Below are positions 8,962-18,800 of a stretch of 64,000 nucleotides of DNA, one piece after another. Below the pieces are notes generated by a model. That model was given only the letters and a program-made list of their open reading frames with translations. It was not told the DNA's origin and ran no database searches. The DNA is taken from contig OZ244119.1 in NCBI GenBank assembly GCA_965215755.1, positions 2,170,001 to 2,234,000 on the forward strand, given 5' to 3'. Source of the DNA: Tectiglobus sp965215755 (lineage in GTDB: Bacteria > Pseudomonadota > Alphaproteobacteria > Rhizobiales > Hyphomicrobiaceae). A program made the position numbers and the translations under genes. Each line of letters opens with the position of its first letter. The first letter of the stretch is position 1.

Positions 8962-10185
8962 ATGAGACATGCTCTGGGAGTGCTAGGCGTTCTGGCAGCG
9001 GGGGTACTGCTTCTTGTATCCGCGGCCATGAACTGGCGCTTTGGCTATCAACTCGGAACGACTGAGTTTGATGGCTTTATCTACGGTTCGGCCAGTGCGG
9101 CTGCCGACTGTATGAAAGCGCTCGTTCCATTCTTTATATTCGCCGCAATTCGGAACAAGATGTGGATGCAAGCATTCGCATCGTGCGTGGTTTGGGGAGT
9201 GGTCACCGTTTACTCGTTGACATCCGCTCTCGGTCACGCCGCGCTGAACCGCCAAGATACGGCGGGAACGCGTGCCTCGGAAGTCCAGACCTACAAGGAT
9301 CTGCGAGCTGACCTCGAGCGGGCGAAAAGCCAGCTCAGCTGGGTTCCCCAGCATCGGCCGGCCGAAGCAGTCCAAAGTCAGATCAATGGACTTCAACTCA
9401 AGCGACAGTGGAAGTGGACCAACGGCTGTACAAATGCCAAAGGCCGCGGGAATCGCAGGTTCTGTGATACCTACACAAGCTTGAAGGCTGAGCTCGCGTC
9501 TGCCAACGAGGCGGTGAAGCTCGAAACCCGGATCGCCGGTTATCAGGCGAAACTGGAAAGCAGCAGGACCGGTGTTACGCACTCGTCCAAAGACCCCCAA
9601 GCAGAGATCTTGGCAAACGTAGCCGGCTTCTTCGTGCCAGGCGTCAAGGTCGAGCATATGCAAATGGCGCTGATTATCTTCATCGCGCTTCTGCTTGAAG
9701 TCGGGTCTGGGCTTGGCATGTACATCGCGTTCAGCCAATGGCGCCTCGGAGATCGTCAAGCACCAGCACTAGCGACTGCAGTGCCTGAAATGACGAAGCT
9801 CACCGAAACGCCAGTAGTTGTTGCAGCTGAACCAGCTGTACCAGCGCTGCCAGAACCACGGGTTGGTGCAAACGACAACAAGTCGGCACCAGAAGAAGAA
9901 GTTGCTCCAGGATCAGATGTGGAGCGCTACCAAAACGAAAGGGTTGAGAGCCAAGATGGATCTAGCCTAACAGCTACTGCTCTGTATGAAGATTATTGTG
10001 CATGGTGTGATGAACAAGAAAAGGAGCCACTTGCACTTCCAACCTTTGGACGTGAATTTGGTGAACTAGGCGTACAAAAAGCTAAAATCGCAGGCCGCGT
10101 GCGGTACATCGGTGTCGCACTGAAGACTGGGACAGGTGCTACGGAGGATAAGAATGTGCCGGTTCCGATAGTCAAAGCTGCCTGA
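8962..10185 (+). CDS. Membrane/coiled-coil protein with C-terminal primase-type DNA-binding-like domain
   Basis: The 407-residue product starts at ATG 8962 (GAGAGGGCAATCTG upstream); the frame is open earlier but homology-like features begin here. Residues 1-100 form about three transmembrane helices (ALGVLGVLAAGVLLLVSAAM, ALVPFFIFAAI, SCVVWGVVTVYSL). A helical, partly coiled-coil part follows at about 105-215, then a fourth helix (MALIIFIALLLEVGSGLGMYI). An acidic/Pro linker leads to a C-terminal module, LTATALYEDYCAWCDEQEK ... FGREFGELGVQKAK ... RVRYIGVAL, which resembles the winged-helix domain found at the ends of phage D5/P4-type primase-helicases. Function unknown. The last 300 nt are AT-richer than the first part. 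Two terminators follow. Confidence 0.75.
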   Translation: MRHALGVLGVLAAGVLLLVSAAMNWRFGYQLGTTEFDGFIYGSASAAADCMKALVPFFIFAAIRNKMWMQAFASCVVWGVVTVYSLTSALGHAALNRQDTAGTRASEVQTYKDLRADLERAKSQLSWVPQHRPAEAVQSQINGLQLKRQWKWTNGCTNAKGRGNRRFCDTYTSLKAELASANEAVKLETRIAGYQAKLESSRTGVTHSSKDPQAEILANVAGFFVPGVKVEHMQMALIIFIALLLEVGSGLGMYIAFSQWRLGDRQAPALATAVPEMTKLTETPVVVAAEPAVPALPEPRVGANDNKSAPEEEVAPGSDVERYQNERVESQDGSSLTATALYEDYCAWCDEQEKEPLALPTFGREFGELGVQKAKIAGRVRYIGVALKTGTGATEDKNVPVPIVKAA

Positions 10186-10197
10186 CATTAGGCATTC

Positions 10198-10227
10198 AAA
10201 GGGTCGCTTCGGCGGCCCTTTGTTTTT
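10198..10227 (+). terminator. Rho-independent terminator with TTCG tetraloop
   Basis: A 10-bp stem AAAGGGTCGC/GCGGCCCTTT (one G-T pair) closes a TTCG loop and is followed by GTTTTT. It lies 12 nt after the stop of the gene ending at 10185. Confidence 0.85.
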
Positions 10228-10277
10228 GGGGAAACCCGTTAGTCCATTTGATTGAACACTTTATTTGAGACCATGTG

Positions 10278-10301
10278 AGGCAGCTTCGGCTGCCTTTTTT
10301 T
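10278..10301 (+). terminator. Second Rho-independent terminator with TTCG tetraloop
   Basis: A 7-bp perfect stem AGGCAGC/GCTGCCT closes a TTCG loop and is followed directly by six further T. It sits 50 nt after the first terminator with no recognisable gene between them. Confidence 0.85.
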
Positions 10302-10366
10302 GTTGCTGGCCAGGATGATGACTGCATATTTCGGTCTTTGAGATATCCGGTGTTCAGGAGGAAGCG

Positions 10367-11803
10367 ATGATCACAGATCGGGCCAGTCAGTTCTTTATCA
10401 ATGGTGAGTGGGTGGACGCGAGTGACCGCGGAACGCTCGACGTTATCAACCCGGCCACTGAAGAGCCGGTGTGTCAGGTGGCTCTCGGCAATGAGAGTGA
10501 TGTCGACAAGGCCGTTGCTGCGGCGCGTGCGGCGTTCCCATCCTATTCGCAAACAAGCCGCGAACAGCGCATTGAACTCCTGAACAACGTTGTCAATTGC
10601 TACAAGGCGCGGTTCGCTGAGATGGGCCAGACGATCTCGATGGAGATGGGCGCGCCAATCAGTTTTGCGACACGCTTCCAGGCGGGTGCCGGAATGGGTC
10701 ACTACAAGACAGCGGCCAAGGTATTGGAGAACTTCCACTTCCATGAGGATCGCGGGACAACAGCGATCGTCCGCGAGCCAATTGGTGTGATCGGCATGAT
10801 CACGCCTTGGAACTGGCCGTCAAACCAGATCTCCTGCAAAGTCGCCGCTGCATTGGCCTCAGGATGCACAATGGTGCTCAAGCCGTCCGAAGTCGCGCCG
10901 CTGTCTGCACTTTTGCTGGCCGAGATATTGGATGAGGCCGGCGTACCGAAAGGTGTGTTCAATCTCGTAAACGGAGACGGGCTAGGCGTTGGCCAAGTGA
11001 TGGCTGCGCATCCGGAGATTGATGCGATTTCTTTCACAGGCTCGACCGGGGCCGGGATTGACGTCGCGATCAAAGCGGCACCGACAGTCAAGCGTGTCGG
11101 GCAGGAGCTCGGTGGAAAGTCAGCTAACGTGTTGTTGGACGATTGCGATCTTGCAAAAGAAGTCGCAAAAGGCGTTGATCTTTGTTTCCGCAATGCTGGT
11201 CAGTCGTGCAATGCGCCAACCCGTATGCTCGTGCCGATGTCGAAGATGGCTGAGGCGGCTGAAGTGGCGAAAGCTGCTGCTGCCAAATTCAAGGTCGGCG
11301 ATCCATCCAATGAAGAGACAACGATGGGGCCGGTTGTCTCCGAGCGCCAGTGGAAGAAGATCCAGGGCTACATCGCGAAAGGCATCTCAGAAGGCGCGAC
11401 ATTGGTGACCGGTGGTGAAGGTCGACCCGAGGGCCTCGGCAAAGGCTACTTCGTGCAGCCGACGGTGTTTGCTGATGTCAAAAATGACATGACGATTGCG
11501 CAGGAAGAAATCTTCGGTCCGGTTCTGGCAATTATCGGCTACGAGGATGAAGCTGAAGCTGTGAAGCTTGCCAATGATTCACCGTTCGGCCTCGCTGCTT
11601 ATGTGTCGTCAGGTGATGCGGATCGTGCGCGGAAAGTGGCACGTGCACTCAACGCCGGCATGGTCCACATCAACATGGCGGTGGCTGATCCCTTTGCACC
11701 GTTTGGTGGAACCAAGCAATCTGGCAATGGTCGTGAGTGGGGTGAAGCGGGTCTCGAAGAATATCTCGAAGTGAAGTCCGTGATGGGCTGGAACGCTGCG
11801 TAG
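10367..11803 (+). CDS. Aldehyde dehydrogenase family protein
   Basis: The 478-residue NAD(P)-dependent aldehyde dehydrogenase oxidises an aldehyde to the acid. All key residues are visible: oxyanion-hole Asn149 in TPWNWP, Lys172 in LKPSE, general-base Glu247 in GQELGGKSAN, and the catalytic Cys281 in NAGQSCNAPTR. The FTGSTGAG motif contacts the cofactor and EEIFGPVL is conserved. AGGAGG precedes the ATG. It stands alone between the two terminators upstream and its own terminator at 11836. The sequence fits the broad aldehyde/betaine-aldehyde-like class, but the physiological substrate cannot be told. Confidence 0.92.
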   Translation: MITDRASQFFINGEWVDASDRGTLDVINPATEEPVCQVALGNESDVDKAVAAARAAFPSYSQTSREQRIELLNNVVNCYKARFAEMGQTISMEMGAPISFATRFQAGAGMGHYKTAAKVLENFHFHEDRGTTAIVREPIGVIGMITPWNWPSNQISCKVAAALASGCTMVLKPSEVAPLSALLLAEILDEAGVPKGVFNLVNGDGLGVGQVMAAHPEIDAISFTGSTGAGIDVAIKAAPTVKRVGQELGGKSANVLLDDCDLAKEVAKGVDLCFRNAGQSCNAPTRMLVPMSKMAEAAEVAKAAAAKFKVGDPSNEETTMGPVVSERQWKKIQGYIAKGISEGATLVTGGEGRPEGLGKGYFVQPTVFADVKNDMTIAQEEIFGPVLAIIGYEDEAEAVKLANDSPFGLAAYVSSGDADRARKVARALNAGMVHINMAVADPFAPFGGTKQSGNGREWGEAGLEEYLEVKSVMGWNAA

Positions 11804-11835
11804 GTCAGGTTCCCGGCGAACGAAGCAGATACGGA

Positions 11836-11865
11836 AACGGCGGGCCAAAAGCCCGCCGTTCTTTG
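11836..11865 (+). terminator. Rho-independent terminator after the aldehyde dehydrogenase gene
   Basis: A 10-bp stem AACGGCGGGC/GCCCGCCGTT with loop CAAAA is followed by CTTTG, 33 nt past the stop codon. The short T-tract makes it weaker than the terminators at 10198 and 10278. Confidence 0.75.
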
Positions 11866-11979
11866 TGCTTCGAATGAGAGGGTGTGTTCTATTGCATGTC
11901 TCATTAAACCGGAGTCAGAAATCGCCCTGAGATGAGGCGTTTTCTGGCACATCATTAACCCGTTTAAACGCGGCATGCA

Positions 11980-13743
11980 TTAGAACCGAAAGTCAAGACG
12001 TCCTGCGACGGTGTATTGATCATAGTCTTCACGGCCGAGACCTTCGGATGTGGCGTCGAAGTGGAGAGTTGTTTGATCGTCGACATTGGCCCTAAGGCCG
12101 CCACCGATCACGACGCCGAAGTCATCTGGTTTGTACGTGGTCCCGGTCGACGTTATAACCTCGCCGATGTCCTCAAAGTCCCATTGACCTTCGGCACGGC
12201 CGAACACCTCGACCCCACGTGAGATCGGATAATAGACACTGGCGCCGAACGAGAGCTGGCCAAGTGCGAACGACTGAGCCGCAACGGCATTGCCGGCGCT
12301 ATCGGTGTAGGCATCCTGCTTTTCATTCGTGTACGTCACGCCGAGTTTTGGCAGGAGCTTGAGGTGACCGCGCTCGCCAATGCTTCTGAGGACAACCGCC
12401 GTGATACTGAGGCTGCCGGCAAAGCGCGTGGCGTCAAACGAACCCATGGATAATGCTTCGTTGTCATCAATGTCGTAGCCGAGCCAGGCGTGCGAGACCT
12501 GGCCATCGAGGACCAGATCAACAGGCAGTGCGGTTGCTGCGCTCGTCATACGATAGCCAAAGTAGCCCCCGGCAATCGTGGCAGTGCTATCAAGTTCAAT
12601 GTTGAAGCTACTAAAGTCGGCATTGGCTGTATCGTAGCCACCGAAGGCGCCAATCAGGAAGCTCCTGGTGACAAGATAGTCGAAGCCGGAACGGGCGAAC
12701 ATCATATCGCCATCGAAGGTGTTGCCGGTGCGCGAGCTGTCGACGTCGACGAGGCCCCCGGCAGACCAGATATCCCATCTCGATTGATAGGTTTCAGGCT
12801 GAGCCAGTTCGGCAGTGACGCCGAGTTGATTGAGACCATCCAGTGCTTGCTTTTCCTTTTCACGACGCTCGGCAAGGTGCCTGGCACGGTAGTGGCTGAG
12901 AATGTCCTTCGAGTGCCAGACGTCTTTCCCGGGCCGCTTGATGGACTGGCCGTAGGCCATCGCTAATTGCGAACTGCTCGCAGCTGAGCTGGACGAGCTG
13001 TTGCCGGTCAGCGCCGCCTGACCACTGCCGGGGTTGCGATTCTCGAGCAGACGGTCCTGCGTCTGGGTTTGCGTGATGAAGGCTTGTGCATTGTTTGAGG
13101 ACCGGCCAAAAGCAGCGCCGGCAGACTTATTGGCACTGGACTGGCGCTGAGCGGTGGTCACTTCCTGAGCGCCAACGGCGTTGCCCTCAGGCTCACCAAA
13201 TACACCGCCGGAGATCGTGATCGCACCCCATTGGATATCTGTAGTATTATCGGCCCAGCTAATGATCTCAATCGAGATGGTGTAGGGGATGCCATCGACG
13301 GTCACCACATTACGGAATGTGGCTGAAGCATTGCTGCCGGACGGTATTTCATCAAGTATTCGGATTACTTCATTGCCCCCGGGTACAAACGTGCCAGCAC
13401 CCCCAGATGCAGACGCGCCAGCGTAACCTGCAATTGTCCAGCTTTCAGAGCTGTCCTGTCCCGCCGTATCCAGCAAGATCCAGAAAATAATATTTTCAGC
13501 TGGCGGGCCGTTTTCGCCAATGATGGCAATGCCAAATCCAGGCTCCGTAGGAACAAAGTCAATGGGCGGCGTGCTGCAGGTTCCTGAGGCAGCCCCAGCA
13601 AAAAATAAGACCGGGGCGTCCAGAGTGCCATTTCCGCCCGTCGAACAGACGGTAGCGGCGTTGGCGCCACTCACAGCAAGAAACATCGAGAGAAACACGA
13701 ACGCGATGGTCCGCTTGATTGTCAATACGATCGAATATGGCAT
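11980..13743 (-). CDS. Autotransporter-domain outer membrane protein
   Basis: The 587-residue protein starts at ATG 13743 (CGGAG upstream). Its signal peptide (RTIAFVFLSMFLAVSGANA|AT) leads into a passenger of about 190 residues with Cys pairs and strands, then a linker rich in Gln/Ser (AQAFITQTQTQDRLL). The C-terminal 260 residues form an autotransporter-type beta barrel (WDIWSAGGLVDVDSS ... GGYFGYRM ...) that ends in LDFRF, a terminal-Phe signature for outer-membrane insertion. The passenger presumably faces the outside. It is the shortest of three related proteins in this block and the only one with an ordinary barrel end. Passenger function unknown. Confidence 0.82.
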   Translation of the reverse strand: MPYSIVLTIKRTIAFVFLSMFLAVSGANAATVCSTGGNGTLDAPVLFFAGAASGTCSTPPIDFVPTEPGFGIAIIGENGPPAENIIFWILLDTAGQDSSESWTIAGYAGASASGGAGTFVPGGNEVIRILDEIPSGSNASATFRNVVTVDGIPYTISIEIISWADNTTDIQWGAITISGGVFGEPEGNAVGAQEVTTAQRQSSANKSAGAAFGRSSNNAQAFITQTQTQDRLLENRNPGSGQAALTGNSSSSSAASSSQLAMAYGQSIKRPGKDVWHSKDILSHYRARHLAERREKEKQALDGLNQLGVTAELAQPETYQSRWDIWSAGGLVDVDSSRTGNTFDGDMMFARSGFDYLVTRSFLIGAFGGYDTANADFSSFNIELDSTATIAGGYFGYRMTSAATALPVDLVLDGQVSHAWLGYDIDDNEALSMGSFDATRFAGSLSITAVVLRSIGERGHLKLLPKLGVTYTNEKQDAYTDSAGNAVAAQSFALGQLSFGASVYYPISRGVEVFGRAEGQWDFEDIGEVITSTGTTYKPDDFGVVIGGGLRANVDDQTTLHFDATSEGLGREDYDQYTVAGRLDFRF

Positions 13744-13782
13744 GCCGTGCTCCGTAGAGAGGCAGCGTTTCTCAATCGACAG

Positions 13783-13811
13783 CCCCCGCAACGATCCTGG
13801 CCGTGCGGGGG
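13783..13811. repeat. Intergenic stem-loop
   Basis: CCCCCGCA and TGCGGGGG form an 8-bp perfect stem around a 13-nt loop between two minus-strand outer membrane genes. No T-run follows on the minus strand, so it may be a processing or stabilising hairpin rather than a terminator. Confidence 0.45.
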
Positions 13812-13822
13812 AACGAGATGAC

Positions 13823-15370
13823 CTACTTCAAGCTGGACGGTTCCGAGCGTCCGCCGAAGTTGAACTTGTAGGAAAGGCCAACACGGTAGATCGTGATGTC
13901 TTCGACTTCGGCGAAGTCACCAACATCTGAGTCGCTGGTCAGATCGCTTGTCGAGATACGATCATCAAAGGCGTAGTGCAGGCCTTCAAAGCGGATCAGA
14001 AGGTTGTCGAGCAGCGCATGCTCCAGGCCGCCGCCAACAACAAAGCCTGTGGCGTCAAGCTCGGCCGAGCCTGAATCCGCCAGATCATTGTTGTTCACAG
14101 CGGTGTAGTTGCCCTTGAGCCAAGCCACGCCTGCTGTCGCATAGAACAGGGTTCGCGCTGATGTTACGCCGACCCTGGCGCGCAAAGATGCCAGTGAATC
14201 AAGTTCGACCCTTACGCTGTCGCTGTTCAAATTCCCATTGGTGGAGCTGCCATCAGGTTCATAGCGGAGTTGCGATTGACTGAGCCTGGTCCAATCAAAT
14301 TCGATGCCGTACACCATCCGCCCATGGTTCAAATTGTAACCAGCCTGAAGGCCTGCGATGCCGCCATTGAGATCGAACAGTAACCCGGACACAGCATCTT
14401 CAGGGGTGGGTGGCGTCTCTCGCAACTCGCTGGAATCGTCCAAACTGTCGAAGTTGATGTCGGCATATCCGCCGTGAGCACCCACGTAAAATCCACGCCA
14501 TGCCTGTGGGTTATGCAACCGTTGAGGTTGTTGGCCACCGTAACCAAAGCGGTAGCTGACACCGAGACGTGCGGTGACGATGTCCTCGACTTTGACAAAG
14601 TCACCTGGATCAGAGTCGGGCGTCAACGCACTGGTGCCGGTCTCGTCGTTAAAACTATAGTAGAGCCCTTCGAGGCGCACGAGGACGTTATTCGTGATCG
14701 CGTGTTCGATACCACCACCAATGACGTAGCCGACGGAGTTGATATCGGTCTTTCCAGAGGCTCCCGTACTGGAATCACGGACATCATAGTCGCCGCGAAG
14801 CCAGGCAAGGCCGGCCGTCATGTAGAGCAAGCTGCGCGCCGAACTGATGCCCAGGCGACCACGCAGTGATCCGAGTGACTGAGCGTCGAGGCCGATGTTT
14901 CCAATGTTGCCTCCGTCGCTTTGTGCGTCATAGACACGATCAGACACAGCATACCTGGACCAGTCGGCCTCAACTCCGAGCACGTAACGGCCAAAACTCC
15001 TATTGTAGCCGACATGAATGCCGGCGATGGCATGATCCAGATCGAACAGTTCCGGAAACGCACTGTCTTCGTTGTCGCCAGGTGCGCCAATCTCGCTACT
15101 ATCGGTGACACCGTCCATGCGGCCCATGCCGGCACCGACATGGCCCCCGATATAGAAACCCGTCCAATTGAATGCTGATCTGTACACCGGCTCTGGTGTT
15201 GGTTCAGACGCCTGCAATGCGGCACTCGATGCGCACATCGTCGTCAATGCGGCAAGCGCAGCGATCAGTTTCGATCGCGGGGTCTGTCGAAGCGCACTGC
15301 CCGACACACCTGAAATGTTTTGCTTGGTCGTTGGGCCGGCCTGTAGCCTGTGTCTGCTGAGCCTATTCAT
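13823..15370 (-). CDS. Outer membrane protein with two tandem Omp25-like beta barrels
   Basis: The 515-residue protein starts at ATG 15370 (GGGGAA upstream) with a signal-type segment (LIAALAALTTMCASSAALQA). Two homologous halves follow. Half one runs from FNWTGFYIGGHVGAGMG to VTARLGVSYRFGYG, half two from WRGFYVGAHGGYADINF to IYRVGLSYKFNFGG. Each has the WxGFYxGxxxG start, a GYN...VLGVEADW centre and a LLYMTAGLAWLRG / LFYATAGVAWLKG strand typical of 8-strand Omp25/Omp31 porin-like barrels common in Hyphomicrobiales. Normally one such barrel (about 200-230 residues) is made per gene; here two are fused. Role is probably structural, in the outer membrane. It lies upstream of the 11980 gene on the same strand. 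Confidence 0.85.
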   Translation of the reverse strand: MNRLSRHRLQAGPTTKQNISGVSGSALRQTPRSKLIAALAALTTMCASSAALQASEPTPEPVYRSAFNWTGFYIGGHVGAGMGRMDGVTDSSEIGAPGDNEDSAFPELFDLDHAIAGIHVGYNRSFGRYVLGVEADWSRYAVSDRVYDAQSDGGNIGNIGLDAQSLGSLRGRLGISSARSLLYMTAGLAWLRGDYDVRDSSTGASGKTDINSVGYVIGGGIEHAITNNVLVRLEGLYYSFNDETGTSALTPDSDPGDFVKVEDIVTARLGVSYRFGYGGQQPQRLHNPQAWRGFYVGAHGGYADINFDSLDDSSELRETPPTPEDAVSGLLFDLNGGIAGLQAGYNLNHGRMVYGIEFDWTRLSQSQLRYEPDGSSTNGNLNSDSVRVELDSLASLRARVGVTSARTLFYATAGVAWLKGNYTAVNNNDLADSGSAELDATGFVVGGGLEHALLDNLLIRFEGLHYAFDDRISTSDLTSDSDVGDFAEVEDITIYRVGLSYKFNFGGRSEPSSLK

Positions 15371-15879
15371 CAAAGTTCCCCGATGTCCATGGTCCACGGG
15401 CGGATAATAAGGCGGGGATCCGGTCGCTCGTTATGAAGTGTGCGGGAAAAGTTACTGCGGGTGTATCTGATTTATCTGTTCAATATCAGTTGATTGGTTT
15501 TTTGATTGGGCATTTTGCGCAAATGCTTCTGGGTGGGTTCAACAGTATGCCATCCACATCAAGTGCTCCTGCATTTGATAGAAGAGGCCGTACTGCGAGT
15601 CCGGTTTGAAGCAAGCGAATTGCGCGCCAATGCCGGCTCCGTTGACGAAGCTGAGAGGGATGAACGAGCTCAGCTCATGGCTCGATCTGGAGATCTTTGA
15701 TCGTCGATTGGCTCAATCGGGAGTTTGGCCGGGCACTTGAGGTATCTCGATGTGGTAGCTCCGGATCCAGATCCGACATCGCATGGTCTGATGCCGCCCA
15801 AAGTCCGGCCGCGCCATTGCGTGGAGCGGCTCTGCAAAGGTGGACTGGATGCCCTGCTAGCAACAGGCTTTGGTACCGG
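15371..15879. other. Intergenic region upstream of the double-barrel porin gene
   Basis: No gene was seen. The 15400-15500 part is AT-rich and should hold the promoter for the minus-strand gene ending at 13823. The 15770-15879 part shows weak similarity to the stretch just past the stop at 19408, as expected if the 3' flank was copied along with the duplicated barrel. Confidence 0.5.
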
Positions 15880-18800
15880 CTAGTCATTGCCGGCGCGCGA
15901 CTCTTGTCCGATCGCTGCATCGGGAAATGCCCCAGCCAAAGACCCAGCACCGCCGGCAGGCGTACCGAGCCCGGTCGTCTCGTCCTGTTTAACGCCGAGC
16001 TTCATCGCCTCATGCGAGGCTTGGCTGCGCTGCAGCGGAATGCTCATTCTGATACTGCCGCCGTAGGACTTGTAGTCACCGGCGCCGATGCCATCGTAGA
16101 AGCCTTCACCGTTGAGGGTCAGACCGTCAGGCAGGCGGATGCGGACACCACCATCGACCCGGGCGCGGACGCCGTCGGTGCTCTCAGCGGCTAGTCCCGT
16201 CGTCAAGTCGATAATAGCAGTGCGCTCGAAATCCCACAAACCTTTGACGCCGAGATACGGACTGATGGTGGTGCCGTCCCTGCGCTGGATGGTGGTTGAG
16301 AATTTCGGACCGAACGTCAGGCGGCCGAGCTTGACGGTCTGGCTCGGGATATCGATCGAGAGGCTGTCGATGTAAGCCTCCTGACGCTCCTGGAAGTACA
16401 TCACACCGATGTGCGGCGCGACATGCAGATTGGCGAACGTGATGCTGCCGGTGAACTTCGCCGACGCCAGCCAGCGGGTGCCGTCGAAGCTGTCGGTGTA
16501 GGTGTTGAATGGCGAGACTTTGTTGCCTGACTGGCCCATGGAGACGTTGGCATCGAAGATCAGGTTCTCGTGCAGTTGCGCGACCATATACGGTCCGACC
16601 ATCCAGCCGCGGCCGTTGATCTTGAAGTCGTCGGTATCGTTGGTCTCGTCGGTCCAGTCGAACTGGGCGACAAGGCCGACAACGAGGCCGTCGTTGAACT
16701 TGTAGTCGGCGCCGATGAAGAGCAGGCCGAGGTCTCCGGCATCGTTATCGCTTTCATAGCGGGCCCAGCGGCCACGGACCCAGATGTCGAAGCCGGTCGG
16801 CGCACCGTCGTTCGTCGCGAGATCACGGAGGCCGAGGTCTCGACCTAGGCTCTGCGTGCCTTTGCTTTGCAGGCCGAGCTTCATCATCTCGCCGAGTTCG
16901 CTGACGCGGGCGTTCTTCTCGGCCTTCTTGGCGGCGAGCACCTGACGCAGGCTGGTGGCGAACGCCATTCGGTTGTTGGAATATCCGCCCTCACCGGAGA
17001 ATGTGGCGCCGGAACCGCTACCGCTGCCGCCCCGCTTGAGGCGCTCGGTATAGTCCGGTTGGTTGGAGACGATGGCATCGCCACGCCGGGTCATGAAGTT
17101 CGAGATGATACGCTGCGTGCGCTCACGCACATAGTTTTCGTCAATGTAAATAACGGTGACCTGGTCAGCGGCTGTGTTGGGGTTTCCGACTGGATCATCT
17201 TCGGCGACACCGGCGTGGACATCGATTGTCACTGGGCCACGTACGGTCGGCGTAATCGTGGCGGTGAAGACTTCTTCGCCGTTGACAAGTGTTCCGGTCG
17301 AGAGGCCGGACACTGTGCCGTTGCCAACCGTGATGTCGCTGATGTTGTCAAAACCGGCCACCTTCTCAGAGAAGATGAAAGTGGTTTCGAAGGGGCCACG
17401 CGTCTGAGTTGGTGCTTCGATGATGACAGTCGGTGGCGTCGAATCTGGCAGGGGCGATGGTGCTACGATATCGGCAATACTGAAAGCGTCCTCCTTGGTA
17501 TAGGGGCTCTCCAACGCGTTTCCTGCGGAGTCTTTGAAGTCCGTTCCGACAATGACATCGATATCGTCAATGCTACCGCCGCCATTGTTCACGACATAGG
17601 CCACCTTGTATGTGTCGTTGCTGTTTGTCGTGGTCGTCCAGGTGCCTGTTTGCGTCGTGGCGTCTTGCAACGCGGCGGACACATCGGGGTCAAATGTCAA
17701 AGTGGGCGTCAGGCTTGTATCCATTCCTTCCGAGAACACGACCGCGATTTCAAGCGTGCCTGATGACACGACTGTGGTCGAGCTAGGGGTGACTGACGTT
17801 ACAGTCGGTGCCTTTGTGTCAGCCACGCTTACGGTTTGTGGTGTCGCAGCCGCGTTGCCGATATTGGACCCGTTGACGGCGGCGTCCGCGTTGACACCGA
17901 TAATAACGTTGCCATTCCCGTCCGGGGTAATTGTCGCCGAATAGAGATGGGTCGCGTGTCCCGGAACTTGCAGGAAGTCGGTAGCTACGGCATTCGTCAG
18001 CGCAGCGTTGACATCACTGAGATCAAAGCCTGAAACATTCTCAACATTCCCGTCTACGCTAGCGAAAGAGTACTCGACTGTGAAAGGGGTGTTGGCTGTT
18101 CCCGTAGTTGGCGCTCCCAGTATCGTTGCAATGATTGGATCGTCGCTCACTTTTACGGTGGTTGCGGTACTTCCACCGGTATTCAGATTGTCAGCAAAGT
18201 CAGTCGCAACGTTGTCCGGCACGCGGATTAGAATATCGTTCGTACCGTTTGGTGTGATTAACGCAGTATATTTGCGGTTTTCAATGACCGTCATGAAGTT
18301 TGAGGCTGTGGCGTTTGTCAGCCCGGCCTGAATGTCGCTGAGATCGAACCCGAGAACATCCTCGTCCGCAACGAATGTCGCTGTGAAGCTGCCTTTCGCC
18401 GAGACCAAACTTGGCAGATCGCTCGCGATGATTTTTGGCTGCTTGCTGTCGGCACGCACGGTAATCGAGCTATCGTTGACGCCTGTTCCCCTGTTGTTCG
18501 TCGTGAATTCAAGCCAACGCCGACCCTCATGCTTGTTGTCATAAGTAATGCGGTGGTACGTGCCAGTTTTGAGGCTCGGCCAAGTACTACGAGCAACATT
18601 CTCGCCCGATGTACTGCCTGCGCCCCGGTAGAGTGTTACATTCGTGTTGTCATCGCCGTTGCGGGTAAATGCTAGCTCACCCATTGTTCTGCCTTGTCGC
18701 CAATCAATGCAAAGCAGCATTGCAGATACGGAATCCGACACTTCCAAAAGAAACTCCTCACAGCTGTCCCAGTTATTGGAGTATTTTCTCGCGTAGCAGG

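Noticed and set aside
13783..13811. Intrinsic terminator
   Set aside because: Good stem but no T-run in the direction of transcription; kept only as a stem-loop.
15697..17763. Several long plus-strand frames across the autotransporter genes
   Set aside because: They mirror the minus-strand coding repeats and recur in the duplicate only because the real gene is duplicated.
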